Positions 23,628 through 32,530 of a stretch of DNA of 64,000 nucleotides are shown in pieces. The stretch comes from Paraburkholderia aromaticivorans (GTDB taxonomy: Bacteria; Pseudomonadota; Gammaproteobacteria; Burkholderiales; Burkholderiaceae): assembly GCF_002278075.1 (NCBI RefSeq), contig NZ_CP022990.1, positions 1,674,001-1,738,000 on the forward strand, in the 5' to 3' direction. A program made the position numbers and the translations under genes. Under the pieces are notes generated by a model. The model saw nothing but the letters and a program-made list of their open reading frames with translations, made no database searches and was not told where the DNA came from. Within the stretch, counting starts at the first letter, position 1. The number at the start of each line of letters is the position of its first letter.

Positions 23628-24163
23628 AGCGTGCCCAGATCGGGAAAGCGGCGCACGGGCTCACGTCCGTCCCAGTCGCGCGACGCCGCGTAGATCATGT
23701 CGAAGAGCTTGCCCTTGGGGCCGGCGATCTCGGACAACTCGATCACCGTTCCGGGATGATTCTCCGTGTCGAAGTAGACAAAGCGACCGTTGCGCCCCAC
23801 TTCGCCGCTCATCGCGACTTTGAAGCCCTGCTCCTGCAGGCGCGCGAGATCCGCGTCGAACGAGGTGGTCCAGTACGCGTTGTGTTGCAAACCGGTATGG
23901 CCGGCGGCGAGAAAGTCGCGATACATCGAGGGCGCGTCGTTACGCGTCTGGATCAGTTCGACCTGCAGCGGTCCGGAGTTCGCCAGCGCAACCGAGTTAT
24001 GCACCTCATACGTTTGTCCACGGTACGTATAGTTTTCAATCGGCACGCGTTCGTTATAAAACCATGGGCCCACGCCGAGCACGCGGCTCCAATAGTCCAT
24101 GGCGGCCTCGATATCCCGAACCACGTAGCCTGCCTGCCGGATTTCGCCAAAGAAACGACTCAT
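23624..24163 (-). CDS. VOC (glyoxalase/extradiol dioxygenase fold) superfamily protein
   Basis: The 179-aa protein shows two beta-alpha-beta-beta-beta modules: QAGYVVRDIEAAMDYW..LGVGPW, and LQHNAYWTTSFDADLARLQEQGF with FVYFDTENHPGTVIELSE. His (GLQHNAYW) and Glu (VIELSE) can serve as metal ligands. The ATG at 24163 follows GGGAGAG. It sits between the transporter and the RuBisCO-like gene in the same operon, so it may act as an epimerase, isomerase or lyase in the same pathway, as other VOC enzymes do; the reaction is unknown. Confidence 0.85.
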   Translation of the reverse strand: MSRFFGEIRQAGYVVRDIEAAMDYWSRVLGVGPWFYNERVPIENYTYRGQTYEVHNSVALANSGPLQVELIQTRNDAPSMYRDFLAAGHTGLQHNAYWTTSFDADLARLQEQGFKVAMSGEVGRNGRFVYFDTENHPGTVIELSEIAGPKGKLFDMIYAASRDWDGREPVRRFPDLGTL

Positions 24164-24267
24164 GAAACTCTCCCGATGCTGCGGGTTTGAAAAGACGAGC
24201 GACACCCCGGCGCGGCGAGGACGCAGCGCCCGAAGGTCGAACCTGTTAATCAACTTGAGAGACCGGC

Positions 24268-26154
24268 TTAGAGAAACCCGATCGAAATCCAGGGAATTGC
24301 GGCGACCAGCATCAGGCCGACGAGCAACGCGCCCATATAGCCGACAATCGGCCGAATGCCGGCGTCCGGATTGACCTTGCTGATCGCGCAGGCCGAGTAG
24401 TAGCCCACGCCGAACGGCGGCGAAAAGAGGCCCACGCCCATCGAGAGAATCACCACGATCGCGTAATGCACTTCGTGCACGCCCGCGAGCCGCGCGATGG
24501 GAAAGAGCAGCGGCCCGAACAGCACGATCGCGGGAATTCCCTCGAGCACGCTGCCGAGCATCACGAACACGACGATCGACACCGCGAGAAAACCGTATGC
24601 GCCGCCGGGCATCGAGCCCATGAGTTGCGCGAGATCCTGCGAAAAGCCCGATTGCGTGAGCGCCCACGCCATCGCAGTGGCACAGCCGATGATGAAGAGA
24701 ATCGCGCCCGACAGCGTCGCCGCATCCACCAGCATGCGGCCAAGCCGCCGCCATTCGAAGCGGCGATACACCAGCAGGCCGATCAGCGTCGAATAGGCAA
24801 TGCCGATGGTCGACACCTCCGTCGCCGTCGCCACACCTTCGACCACCGCCATGCGAATCACGAACGGCAACGCCAGCGCGGGCAGCGACACGATGAACAA
24901 CCGCCCGATCTGACGCTTGCTGAAACGCTGCGCGCCGCTCAGGTCTTCCTTGCGATAGCGCCACCACACCACCACGCACAGAATCAGCGCGAGCACCGCG
25001 CCCGGCAGCATGCCCGCAGTGAAGAGCGCGGATATCGACAGACCCGTTACCGAACCGATCGTGATCAGCACGATGCTCGGGGGAATGGTCTCGCTTTGTG
25101 CGCCTGTGGTGGCGAGCAGCGCGACGAGATCGCCCTCGGAAGCGCCGCGCTTTTTCATTTCCGGAAACAGCACCGGTGCGATCGCCGCCATGTCCGCCAC
25201 TTTCGAACCGGAAATGCCCGACACCAGATACATCGCGCCGATCAGCACGAACGACAGGCCGCCATGCACATGACCGACGAGGCTCGCGAGGAACTCGATC
25301 ATTGCGCGCGCCATGCCGGTCATCTCGATCAGCAAGCCGAGAAAGACGAAGAGCGGCACGGCCAGCAGCACGAGATGCGACATGCCCTCGTCCATGCGGC
25401 CGACCACGACTTCGAGCGGCGTAAAGGTGGAAAGGCCCAGATAACCGAACGTGGCAAGCGCAAACGAGAAGCCGATGGGCACGCCGGAAAAAATCCCGAC
25501 CGCCACCACGCCGACGAAAAAGATCACCAGATTGGTCTTGCCGAGCGTCTGAAACCACGGCCCGGCGAACACCACCACGGCGGCAAGCAATGCCGTCATC
25601 GCGAGCACGATCACGACGTCGCGCGACCGGCTTACCTGGGCGAGGCGCATCAGGCCGACCAGCAGCATGAGCGCCGCGCCGATCGGCAAGGCGAGCGCGC
25701 GCCACGCGTTGCTGATCTGCAAGGCGGGCGTGACGATCGCCGCCTCGCCGGATGCATAGTCGTACGCGGGCGCGATCAGCAGCGCGAGCAACGCGATCGA
25801 GGCCGCGATCGCCAGCGTATCGACGAACGCGCGCCGTTGCGGCGAGAGGCGGCTGACCAGCGCCGTCATCCGCATATGTTCGCCGCGCCGCAACGCGAGC
25901 ACGGCGCCGAGCATGGCAAGCCACAGGAACAGAATGCCGGCCAGTTCATCGGACCAGACGAGCGGTTGATGCAGCACGTAGCGGCTCACGACGCCGGCAA
26001 GCATCACGACGATCTCCACGGCGAGCAGCGCCGCCGCGCACACTTCGACGAGCGCCATCAGACCGCGATCGAAACTCCTCAGCCAGCGGCGCGGCGTGCT
26101 CGCGGCATGCAACGGCACGCCCGCCTCCGCCGGATTCAATGCGTGATTCGACAT
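24268..26154 (-). CDS. TRAP transporter, fused small (DctQ) and large (DctM) membrane subunits
   Basis: The 628-aa protein combines a four-helix DctQ-like N-terminus (about 25-175, containing WSDELAGILFLWLAMLGAVLALRR split over two helices) with a DctM-like domain (about 200-628; GVPIGFSFALATFGYLGL, SGISGSKVADMAAIAPVL, PFGVGYYSACAI). TRAP transporters take up organic or sugar acids using sodium gradients. GAGGAGG precedes the ATG at 26154. Downstream of the periplasmic binding protein gene and upstream of the catabolic enzymes. Confidence 0.9.
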   Translation of the reverse strand: MSNHALNPAEAGVPLHAASTPRRWLRSFDRGLMALVEVCAAALLAVEIVVMLAGVVSRYVLHQPLVWSDELAGILFLWLAMLGAVLALRRGEHMRMTALVSRLSPQRRAFVDTLAIAASIALLALLIAPAYDYASGEAAIVTPALQISNAWRALALPIGAALMLLVGLMRLAQVSRSRDVVIVLAMTALLAAVVVFAGPWFQTLGKTNLVIFFVGVVAVGIFSGVPIGFSFALATFGYLGLSTFTPLEVVVGRMDEGMSHLVLLAVPLFVFLGLLIEMTGMARAMIEFLASLVGHVHGGLSFVLIGAMYLVSGISGSKVADMAAIAPVLFPEMKKRGASEGDLVALLATTGAQSETIPPSIVLITIGSVTGLSISALFTAGMLPGAVLALILCVVVWWRYRKEDLSGAQRFSKRQIGRLFIVSLPALALPFVIRMAVVEGVATATEVSTIGIAYSTLIGLLVYRRFEWRRLGRMLVDAATLSGAILFIIGCATAMAWALTQSGFSQDLAQLMGSMPGGAYGFLAVSIVVFVMLGSVLEGIPAIVLFGPLLFPIARLAGVHEVHYAIVVILSMGVGLFSPPFGVGYYSACAISKVNPDAGIRPIVGYMGALLVGLMLVAAIPWISIGFL

Positions 26155-26216
26155 CCTGCTGCCTCCTCGCGGCCGCTCGCCGCGCTTCGTCTCAGGCTCA
26201 TCCGTATGCAACACGC

Positions 26217-27242
26217 TCAGGCCAGCTTGCCGACCGATTGTTCGAGCAGGTCCCACGCCTGATTGCCGAACCTGCTTTTCCATTCGGCATAAAAGCCCGC
26301 CTGGCGCAGCGCTGCCCGAAACGTGTCCGGCGCGGGACGGTTGATCGACAAACCCTTGCTTTGCAGATCCGCGACCGCCGCATCGTTCAGCTTGCGCACG
26401 TCTTCACGCTGCTTGAGCGCCGACTGGTTGAACGCGTCGCTGGCAATGCCCTGCAAATCTTTGGGCAAGCGTTGCCACGCGCGCGGGTTCAGCACGAACC
26501 AGTAGCCGTCCCACATGTGATTGGTCAGCGAACAGTATTTCTGCACTTCGTAGAGCTTGGCGACCTGCACGATCGGCAGCGGATTTTCCTGCGCATCGAC
26601 GATATGCGTTTGCAGCGACGAGTAGACTTCGCTGAACTGCAGGCTGGTCGGCGCGGCGCCGAGCCCTTTGAACATATCGATACTGAGCGGACTCACCGGC
26701 ACGCGAATCTTCAGACCGCGCATGGTCTGCGCGCTCGTGATCGGGCCATTGCTCGTCGTGGTCTGACGAAAACCGTTGTCCCACATCTTCTCGAACGATT
26801 CGAGGCCGGCCTTCTGCATCGCCGCGCGAACGTATGCGCCGAGCTTGCCGTCCATCGCGCTCCACACCTGGTTGTAGTCGCTGAACGCAAAGCCGACCGC
26901 GTTGATCGCAACCGACGGCGCCAGCGTCGACACCACGAGCGCCGACGGCGTGAACATCTCGATGCCGCCGCTGCGCACCTGCGCGAGCATGTCGGTGTCG
27001 CCGCCCAACTGGTTGTTGGGGAATATCCGGATCTCCATGCGCCCTTTCGACGCCTCTTTGATCTGATTCGCGGCTTCCTGCGAGCGCACGTTCAACGGAT
27101 GCGTGAGCGGCAGGTTGTTGCCGTACTTGAACACGAACTCCGGGCCGGACGCGGCGCGCACGATCGCCGGAAAGCCCAGCGCGCCGGCTACCGGCACAGC
27201 GGCTGCCGCACGCAGAACGGTGCGTCTCGCGAGGTTGGTCAT
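26217..27242 (-). CDS. TRAP transporter periplasmic substrate-binding protein (DctP family)
   Basis: The 341-aa protein starts with a Tat-like signal (ARRTVLRAAAAVPVAGALG, ending AAS) and continues with a DctP fold: FVFKYGNNLPLTHPLN, IFPNNQLGGDTDMLAQVRSGGIEM, LKIRVPVSPLSIDMFKGLGAAPT and QENPLPIV. The Arg in LKIRVP is the conserved carboxylate-binding residue of the family, supporting an acid substrate. AAGGAG lies upstream of the ATG at 27242. First gene of the operon, divergent from the LacI regulator. Confidence 0.9.
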   Translation of the reverse strand: MTNLARRTVLRAAAAVPVAGALGFPAIVRAASGPEFVFKYGNNLPLTHPLNVRSQEAANQIKEASKGRMEIRIFPNNQLGGDTDMLAQVRSGGIEMFTPSALVVSTLAPSVAINAVGFAFSDYNQVWSAMDGKLGAYVRAAMQKAGLESFEKMWDNGFRQTTTSNGPITSAQTMRGLKIRVPVSPLSIDMFKGLGAAPTSLQFSEVYSSLQTHIVDAQENPLPIVQVAKLYEVQKYCSLTNHMWDGYWFVLNPRAWQRLPKDLQGIASDAFNQSALKQREDVRKLNDAAVADLQSKGLSINRPAPDTFRAALRQAGFYAEWKSRFGNQAWDLLEQSVGKLA

Positions 27243-27282
27243 TTGAGCGTCTCCTTGCTTATAATTGATGTGACTGTCGAAT

Positions 27283-27415
27283 CCATCAAAAACCATCATC
27301 GCCTGTTCAACCACCTTGATTTCCAGTCGCCGGTGTTGAGTCGTCGCGTGATAGCTGCAAGACTAGGGGTGCGCGGCAAGCGCTGTCAAACCGCGGACTT
27401 GATGTTTTTTGATGG
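27283..27415. promoter_or_regulatory. Candidate operator pair in the TRAP/LacI divergent region
   Basis: CCATCAAAAA (27283-27292) and its reverse complement within TTTTTTGATGG (27405-27415) face each other 112 bp apart, one near each gene start. Paired sites would suit a LacI-type looping repressor; the motif is low-complexity, so confidence is limited. Confidence 0.35.
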
Positions 27416-27439
27416 ACTTCCCTTCTATGAAGGACGGCT

Positions 27440-28495
27440 ATGTCCGAAACGGTTCACCTCACCGCCGCCGCGCGCGCGCGCATTCCCGACATTGCGCGCA
27501 CCGCCGGTGTTTCAACCGCCACGGTGGACCGCGTGCTCAATGGGCGCGAAGGCGTGCGCGCCGTGACCGCGCAACGCGTCCTGCAAGCGGCCGCTCAACT
27601 CGGCTATCTGCTCACGCCGCAGGCGCCTGCCGTGCCCGCCTCGAAACCGATGCGCATCGCGTTTCTGCTGCCCGCCGGCACCAATCGCTACTTGCGCATG
27701 CTCGGCGACTACATCGACTTCGCCCACGATCAGTGGAACGCATTGGACATGAAGTGCCGCGTGCACTATGTCGAGAGTTTCAACCCGAAGGAACTGGCCG
27801 ACCGTCTGTTGCACTACGGACAGCGTGCGGACGGCGTGGTGTTCATGGCGCTCGAACACCCCGTGGTGCGCGATGCCGTGAATGCGTTGGCCGGTCAGGG
27901 AGTGCCGGCCATCACGTTGATTTCGGATTTATCGAACGCGCGGCGGCTGGCTTATGTGGGTATCGACAATCGTGCGGCAGGACGCACGGCCGCGCTGCTG
28001 CTCGGGCGCTTCATGGGCCCCCGTCCGAGCGGAAAGATCGCGATGCTCGCGGGCAGCCTCAACTATCGTGGGCATGAGGAACGCGAAATCGGCTTTCTGC
28101 ATTTGATCGAATCGACGTTTCCACAAGTGCGCGTGATCGGCTTGCGCGAAGGACACGACGACAGCGAGCGCAACTATATGCAGACGCGCAAGCTACTGGA
28201 ACAACATCCGGATTTAGCCGGCATCTACAACAGCGGCGGAGGATCGGATGGCGTGGCGCGCGCGCTTGTCGAAGCACGCTCTGAACAGAAGATTCTGTTC
28301 GTCGGTCACGGCTTGACGCCGGACACGCGCGCATTGTTGATCGACGGCACCATGGATGCGCTGATCACTCAAACGCCGCAAGCCATGGTGGGAAATTGTT
28401 TGCGCATTTTCCGCAACGTACGCGAGAAGCGCGACCCATTGAGCGACGTGAAGCCGGTGCAATTCAGCATTGTTCTGCGGGAAAATTTGCCCTGA
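27440..28495 (+). CDS. LacI-family transcriptional regulator
   Basis: The 351-aa protein has a LacI helix-turn-helix (IPDIARTAGVSTATVDRVLNGREGV, given here in two halves as helix 2 up to GVSTATVD and helix 3 from RVLNG), a hinge region and a periplasmic-binding-protein-like sensor domain (about 65-340; MRIAFLLPAG, YVGIDNRAAGRTAALLLGRF, IYNSGGGSDGVARAL). The DRVLNGR wording and sensor type match the subgroup controlling sugar-acid catabolism. It is divergent from the TRAP/RLP operon, its likely target. ATG 27440 is preceded by GAAGGACGG. Confidence 0.9.
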   Translation: MSETVHLTAAARARIPDIARTAGVSTATVDRVLNGREGVRAVTAQRVLQAAAQLGYLLTPQAPAVPASKPMRIAFLLPAGTNRYLRMLGDYIDFAHDQWNALDMKCRVHYVESFNPKELADRLLHYGQRADGVVFMALEHPVVRDAVNALAGQGVPAITLISDLSNARRLAYVGIDNRAAGRTAALLLGRFMGPRPSGKIAMLAGSLNYRGHEEREIGFLHLIESTFPQVRVIGLREGHDDSERNYMQTRKLLEQHPDLAGIYNSGGGSDGVARALVEARSEQKILFVGHGLTPDTRALLIDGTMDALITQTPQAMVGNCLRIFRNVREKRDPLSDVKPVQFSIVLRENLP

Positions 28496-28596
28496 CATTG
28501 CCACGACGCTACCGGCTGGTCACGCATGGCAGGTCAGGCACGCGGGATGCTCAATCACTTTCGTATTCATACTTCGATACGAAAGGAGATTTCACC

Positions 28597-28671
28597 ATGC
28601 CTTACCTTCTCGGCTGGCTGCTTGGCGTCCCGTTGATCGTACTGGTCATCCTGTACCTCATCTTCCATTAA
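28597..28671 (+). CDS. 24-residue hydrophobic mini-protein
   Basis: The peptide MPYLLGWLLGVPLIVLVILY plus four residues (LIFH) forms one transmembrane helix. A strong GAAAGGAG 9 bp upstream of the ATG argues that it is truly translated. A perfect 6-bp dyad (TCGTAT-N10-ATACGA) lies just upstream and a very strong hairpin about 74 bp downstream, so it looks like its own transcription unit. Function unknown; similar tiny membrane proteins occur in Burkholderia-type genomes. Confidence 0.65.
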   Translation: MPYLLGWLLGVPLIVLVILYLIFH

Positions 28672-28744
28672 TCCTTGCGACTTCACCATTTATGCAGTTG
28701 AACTGAACTTCCGTTCCGGTGCGCCGCGGCCTCGCGGGGCTGCG

Positions 28745-28786
28745 GCGCGAAAGGCGACACCGGCGTCAGGGTGTCGCCTTTCGCGC
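28745..28786. terminator. 17-bp perfect hairpin, probable bidirectional terminator
   Basis: GCGCGAAAGGCGACACC and its reverse complement enclose an 8-nt loop. It lies between the mini-protein gene and the next gene; no long U-run on either side. Confidence 0.6.
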
Positions 28787-28951
28787 GTCCGCGCGATGCC
28801 CGCATGCCGACGCGCCGGCGGCCGCAGCCGGCGGCCGCATCTTTCCGCTTGCACTGTCGGGAATGGCGCGTAAAACTAACCTTCGCTAGTCCTCGCGAAA
28901 TGCCATATCTGCATACGTATGGCCGCAATGCGTGCGAGTGAGGAGGGACCG

Positions 28952-29323
28952 ATGGCAAGCAACGAGTACACGCTGTCACACCAGGACGTGGTGAGAGCCG
29001 TCATTATTCATCAGGGCATTCACGAGGGGTTCTGGACGCTGAACATCAATTTCGACGTTGCGGCCGGCCACGGCGCGCAAGCATCCGATCCATGCCTTGC
29101 GGTCACCATTAAGGGGATCGGCATCATGCGCGCGTCGCCTGCTGATCCGTTCGCGATCGACGCCGCCCTCGTCAATCCGCCGGCGCCCCAGCGTGTCGAG
29201 GGGACAGTGCATGTCGCGGCGGCCGTCAACGGTACGCACGAGCGCGGCGTGCAATTTTGTCGCGACGTCTATCGCAATATTGCGGTACAGAGCGCGGTCA
29301 AAGCGCCGATCAAACCGACCTGA
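28952..29323 (+). CDS. Hypothetical protein
   Basis: The 123-aa product begins MASNEYTLSHQDVVRAVII and has an AGGAGGG ribosome-binding site 4-10 bp upstream of ATG 28952, which supports it over the frame opening at 28919. It reads as a small alpha/beta protein (HEGFWTLNINFDVAAGHG, CLAVTIKGIGIM) without signal peptide or membrane segment. I do not recognise a family. Stand-alone gene followed by a 537-bp gap. Confidence 0.7.
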   Translation: MASNEYTLSHQDVVRAVIIHQGIHEGFWTLNINFDVAAGHGAQASDPCLAVTIKGIGIMRASPADPFAIDAALVNPPAPQRVEGTVHVAAAVNGTHERGVQFCRDVYRNIAVQSAVKAPIKPT

Positions 29324-29859
29324 GCAGGCGGAAACGCCTGGCGGCTTTTTCGAATCGCCATTGTGGCCGTTGCGCTTTGCGGTCGATGCGTGCGGTTCAG
29401 CGCACCGTTGCCCTCAGCGCGTCGAAGCCGAGCAGCGAACTATCCATTGAAAAATTCGACGCGCAAACGCCTTTGCAACCGCTGTAAAACAGTTCGCAAG
29501 CGACGCGAAAAAACTGCCAACGGATGCCACGCTCAATGCAAGACGCGACCGTACATGCGTTCGGACGAGAACATGCGTTCATGCCCGGCGAGCGCGCCTT
29601 CCGGCGCGGGTAACACCGGAATTCGCCCGCCTGCCGCCTTCCCGTGAAGGCAGCAAGACACCGGATGGCAGCTTGTGGCCGCTTCAGGCCGCAGGCACGA
29701 GGCCCACGACCCGGACGGTTGTCCCGGGCATGAATGCATGTGGAAAATATACCCGGAGGCAAGCTGGATAGGCTTCCTAAAGCGATAGCCCGCATCCCGT
29801 GTCTCGGGACGATATTCCGCTAGAATGACATTCTCAAGAACAATCTTCCACTCTCGCCC
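29324..29859. other. Gene-free region upstream of the Lrp/AsnC gene
   Basis: Short open frames on both strands lack ribosome-binding sites and have uncharacteristic composition. A small hairpin (GCCTTC-N4-GAAGGC, about 29636-29651) and the AsnC promoter region are the only structures I see. Confidence 0.5.
29822..29834. promoter_or_regulatory. Palindrome at the AsnC promoter
   Basis: AGAATGACATTCT is a 13-bp perfect dyad overlapping a TAGAAT -10-like hexamer, 26 bp before the AsnC-family start. Likely autoregulatory site. Confidence 0.45.
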
Positions 29860-30333
29860 ATGACCACCCGTAACCGCCCGCTCGACAATCAGGATCGCAA
29901 GATCCTGCGTGAGCTGCAGAAAAACGCGCGCCTGAGCAATGCCGAACTAGCGGAACTGGTCGGCATGTCGACCACCGCATGCTGGAACCGCACGCGTCAA
30001 TTGGAAACGGAGGGGTATATCCGCGGCTACGTCGCGCTGCTCGATCAGCAGAAGCTGGGCTTCGCGGACGTGGTCCTGCTCGAGGTGACGCTAGACCGTC
30101 ACGACGACGACGCCCTCGCCCGCTTCGGCGCCGAGCTGGCAACGCTCACGGAGGTGCTCGAAGCCTATCTCGTGTCGGGCGACTACGACTATCTGGTGAA
30201 GGTGGCGGTTGACGGTACAGCGGGCTACGAGCGCTTCCTGCGCGAGAAGCTCTACAAGATCGCCGGCATCCGTCATAGCCGCTCGATGTTCGCCTTGCGT
30301 TGCATGAAGAGCATCCCGTCCGTGCAGGTGTGA
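29860..30333 (+). CDS. Lrp/AsnC-family transcriptional regulator
   Basis: The 157-aa protein has the Lrp helix-turn-helix (LDNQDRKILRELQKNARLSN, AELAELVGMSTTACWNRTRQ) and a C-terminal RAM/AsnC sensing domain (VVLLEVTLDRHDDDALARF, ending in LRCMKSIPSVQV). Regulators of this type usually sense amino acids. Convergent with a YbfB-type MFS 66 bp downstream. The target cannot be inferred from position. Confidence 0.92.
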   Translation: MTTRNRPLDNQDRKILRELQKNARLSNAELAELVGMSTTACWNRTRQLETEGYIRGYVALLDQQKLGFADVVLLEVTLDRHDDDALARFGAELATLTEVLEAYLVSGDYDYLVKVAVDGTAGYERFLREKLYKIAGIRHSRSMFALRCMKSIPSVQV

Positions 30334-30399
30334 GGTATGAGGCGCGAAGTGTGTAGTGCGAGGCGTGAGGCGCACTCGCCTGCGAGCGCGCCCCCACAT

Positions 30400-31629
30400 T
30401 CAGCGCAGCGGCTTCTGACACGCCGCCAGCGCCGCGCCCGCCGCGAGCAACGCCGCGGAATACACCAGCCCCCGCGCGAGGCCCGCGCCGTCGGAAACCC
30501 AGCCGATCACCATCGGCCCGACGATCTGCCCGAACGCGAACACGATCGTGAATGCGCTGATGCCCTTGGCCCAGTGACTCACGGGCAGGTTGTGGCGCAC
30601 GAAGGCCGTGGTCGACGCCACGGCGGAAAGGAACGTCGCGCCAAACAGCGCACCGGACACGAATGCCACCCACGGCTGCGTGAACAGCGCGGGCAGCAGC
30701 GTCGCGATCGCGAGCAAAGTGTTGAGGACCGCGAGCGCCTCGCCGCCGCGCATGCGGTCGAGCAGGCTCGACCACACGCGAGCCGAGACCACGGTCGCCA
30801 CGCCGAGCAGCAGATAGAAGCCCGTGACGACAGCCGCGCTCATCCCAGCATTGCGCAGCAACGCCACGATGAACGTCATGTAGCCGATATAGCCGACGCC
30901 GAACAATCCATAGCCCGCCAGCGCCACGCTGAAGCGCGGCCAGCGGGGCGCATCGGCGGCAGGGTGCGATTGCGCCGCCGCGGACACCGTCACGTGCACG
31001 CTTTCGATTGTTCGCGCGGCGCCGACGGCCACCGCGGCGAATAACGCGCACGCCAGCGCGAGTGCGAACCATGCGAACTGCCAGCCGTGCGGGACGTTGA
31101 AAATGGTCAGCGGCACCAGTACCGACGACACCACGATGCCCCATCCCGTGCCGCCGTAATACAGGCCGAGGACGAGCCCTGCGTCGCGCGGCCTTGCCGA
31201 CGCAAGCCGCGCCGCCAGCACGCCGCCGCTGATGAAGATGGCCGCACTGCTCGCACCGGTGACCACGCGCAACGCGAGCAGCGAGTGCGTGTCGGCAAGC
31301 AGGCCGCTGCCGGCCATCAGGAGCGCGGTCGCCACGCAACCGCCGCCGAACAGCGCGCCGGCCGACCAGCGGCGCGCAAGGCGCGGAAAAGCCAGCGCGC
31401 CGAGCAGATAACCCAGCGCGTTCGCCGTGTTCATCGCGCCGGCTTGGGCGAAACTCCAGCCGAGGTCGAGTTTCATCGACGGCAGCAGCAGTGCATACGC
31501 GAACCGGGCAAGCCCGAGCGCGATCGCGCTTCCTAGCGAAAGCGTCGCGGCAAGCTTCAGCGTGGGCAGGCGCCGCGCCGCTGCGGTAGGGTTGGAAGTC
31601 GATGCGGCGTCGAGTGTTTTTGTCGGCAT
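30400..31629 (-). CDS. MFS transporter, YbfB/YjiJ family (second)
   Basis: The 409-aa, 12-TM protein has the family signature GLARFAYALLLPSM and GYLLGALAFPRLA. It resembles the transporter at 18872-20098 in layout but is clearly divergent. The ATG at 31629 gives a sensible N-terminus (MPTKTLDAAS); upstream in-frame starts add 60 atypical residues. Its ribosome-binding site is weak. A Fur-like box lies between it and the divergent gene at 32039. Confidence 0.85.
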   Translation of the reverse strand: MPTKTLDAASTSNPTAAARRLPTLKLAATLSLGSAIALGLARFAYALLLPSMKLDLGWSFAQAGAMNTANALGYLLGALAFPRLARRWSAGALFGGGCVATALLMAGSGLLADTHSLLALRVVTGASSAAIFISGGVLAARLASARPRDAGLVLGLYYGGTGWGIVVSSVLVPLTIFNVPHGWQFAWFALALACALFAAVAVGAARTIESVHVTVSAAAQSHPAADAPRWPRFSVALAGYGLFGVGYIGYMTFIVALLRNAGMSAAVVTGFYLLLGVATVVSARVWSSLLDRMRGGEALAVLNTLLAIATLLPALFTQPWVAFVSGALFGATFLSAVASTTAFVRHNLPVSHWAKGISAFTIVFAFGQIVGPMVIGWVSDGAGLARGLVYSAALLAAGAALAACQKPLR

Positions 31630-32038
31630 GGGGGTGGCGAAAGTGGGCAAGTCGGCTGCAAACCGTTTGTGCCACAAAGGCTGAATCCGGCACTTCGCCA
31701 TCATATCCGGGGACGCTCGGAGGGGCTGACCGTTAGTTGCGATATGACGCCAATGGTCAGCCGCACGGCTGCCCCACTCCTGCGTCAAGCACCGGAGATG
31801 CGTCAATTTCACGCTGCGTCCAAATGAGAATGATTTGCATTTAGACGAAAATTAGCTCATCATCCATCTCAGCCAGTTCAAGGTGAAGGAAACGCCTGAT
31901 GCCGGCACCCGAGATAAGCACCTGACGCCGGCTTTGCGTCATCGCCCATCCGTCGCACGACATGCGCTGGCCTGCGACGCGGCACCCGTCCCATGTGGCC
32001 GGCGCGATTCATTGGACCGTGTCCACCCAGGAGCATCG
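31630..32038. other. Divergent intergenic region with Fur-like box
   Basis: No gene is supported in these 409 bp apart from the regulatory element at 31826-31844. The 150 bp nearest the 32039 start show no further structure. Confidence 0.5.
31826..31844. promoter_or_regulatory. Fur-box-like site
   Basis: GAGAATGATTTGCATTTAG matches 12 of 19 positions of the Fur consensus GATAATGATAATCATTATC, including the strong GA-AATGAT and CATT blocks. It lies about 195 bp before the 32039 gene and about 200 bp before the divergent MFS gene. Confidence 0.5.
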
Positions 32039-32518
32039 ATGAACTTTCGCTCTCAACACGCCGGCCGCCCGGAACTGATCGACGATCATCCGACCGATTC
32101 CGCCGACGCCCCCGAACGCACCGTGCTGAGCGCCGTGCGCACCTGGCTGCGGCCCGCCTGCGAAACGGCGAGCGGCGGCATGCAATGGCGCGACATTCTG
32201 GGCTGCGTCGGCTTGCGTCAGGACGGCATTGAACACTTCGATCTGCTGATGCGTTCGCTGATGCACGTGTCGTACCGTCCGCTCGACATGCGCTGCCGCT
32301 GCGCCACCGAGCTCGGCAAGGACGAAGCGGTGATTTTGCAAACCATCGCTTTGCTGCAAAAAACGCATAGCGGCGCCGCGTTGCGCCTGCTGAACGAGTG
32401 GCTGCCGGCGCCCGCGGTAAGTGGCGTGCTGAAGCTGCTTCGCTGGTTCGCCATCGACCTGCTCGACGCCGGTGTCGAACTCGACGTGCAAGCACGGCGC
32501 GTCACGTACATGCATTGA
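32039..32518 (+). CDS. Hypothetical protein preceding the transferase-like gene
   Basis: The 159-aa cytoplasmic protein begins MNFRSQHAGRPELID and is mainly helical (DILGCVGLRQDGIEHFDLLM, MRCRCATELGKDEAVILQTI, SGVLKLLRWFAIDLL). CCAGGAG lies 8 bp upstream of the ATG. It ends 12 bp before the pseudo-transferase gene, so the two are co-transcribed, possibly under iron control from the Fur-like box. I do not recognise the family. Two Cys at RCRC could bind metal, but there is no other sign of it. Confidence 0.7.
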   Translation: MNFRSQHAGRPELIDDHPTDSADAPERTVLSAVRTWLRPACETASGGMQWRDILGCVGLRQDGIEHFDLLMRSLMHVSYRPLDMRCRCATELGKDEAVILQTIALLQKTHSGAALRLLNEWLPAPAVSGVLKLLRWFAIDLLDAGVELDVQARRVTYMH

Positions 32519-32530
32519 GGAAGCCGGCTT

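Noticed and set aside
23624..25924. Long open frame extending the VOC protein upstream through the TRAP gene
   Set aside because: The extension is an Arg/Ala-rich shadow of the transporter gene; ATG 24163 has a ribosome-binding site and the VOC fold starts there.
29397..29795. Open frames in the gap before the AsnC gene
   Set aside because: Composition is Cys/Arg/Pro-rich and irregular, there is no ribosome-binding site, and the frames on both strands overlap one another.
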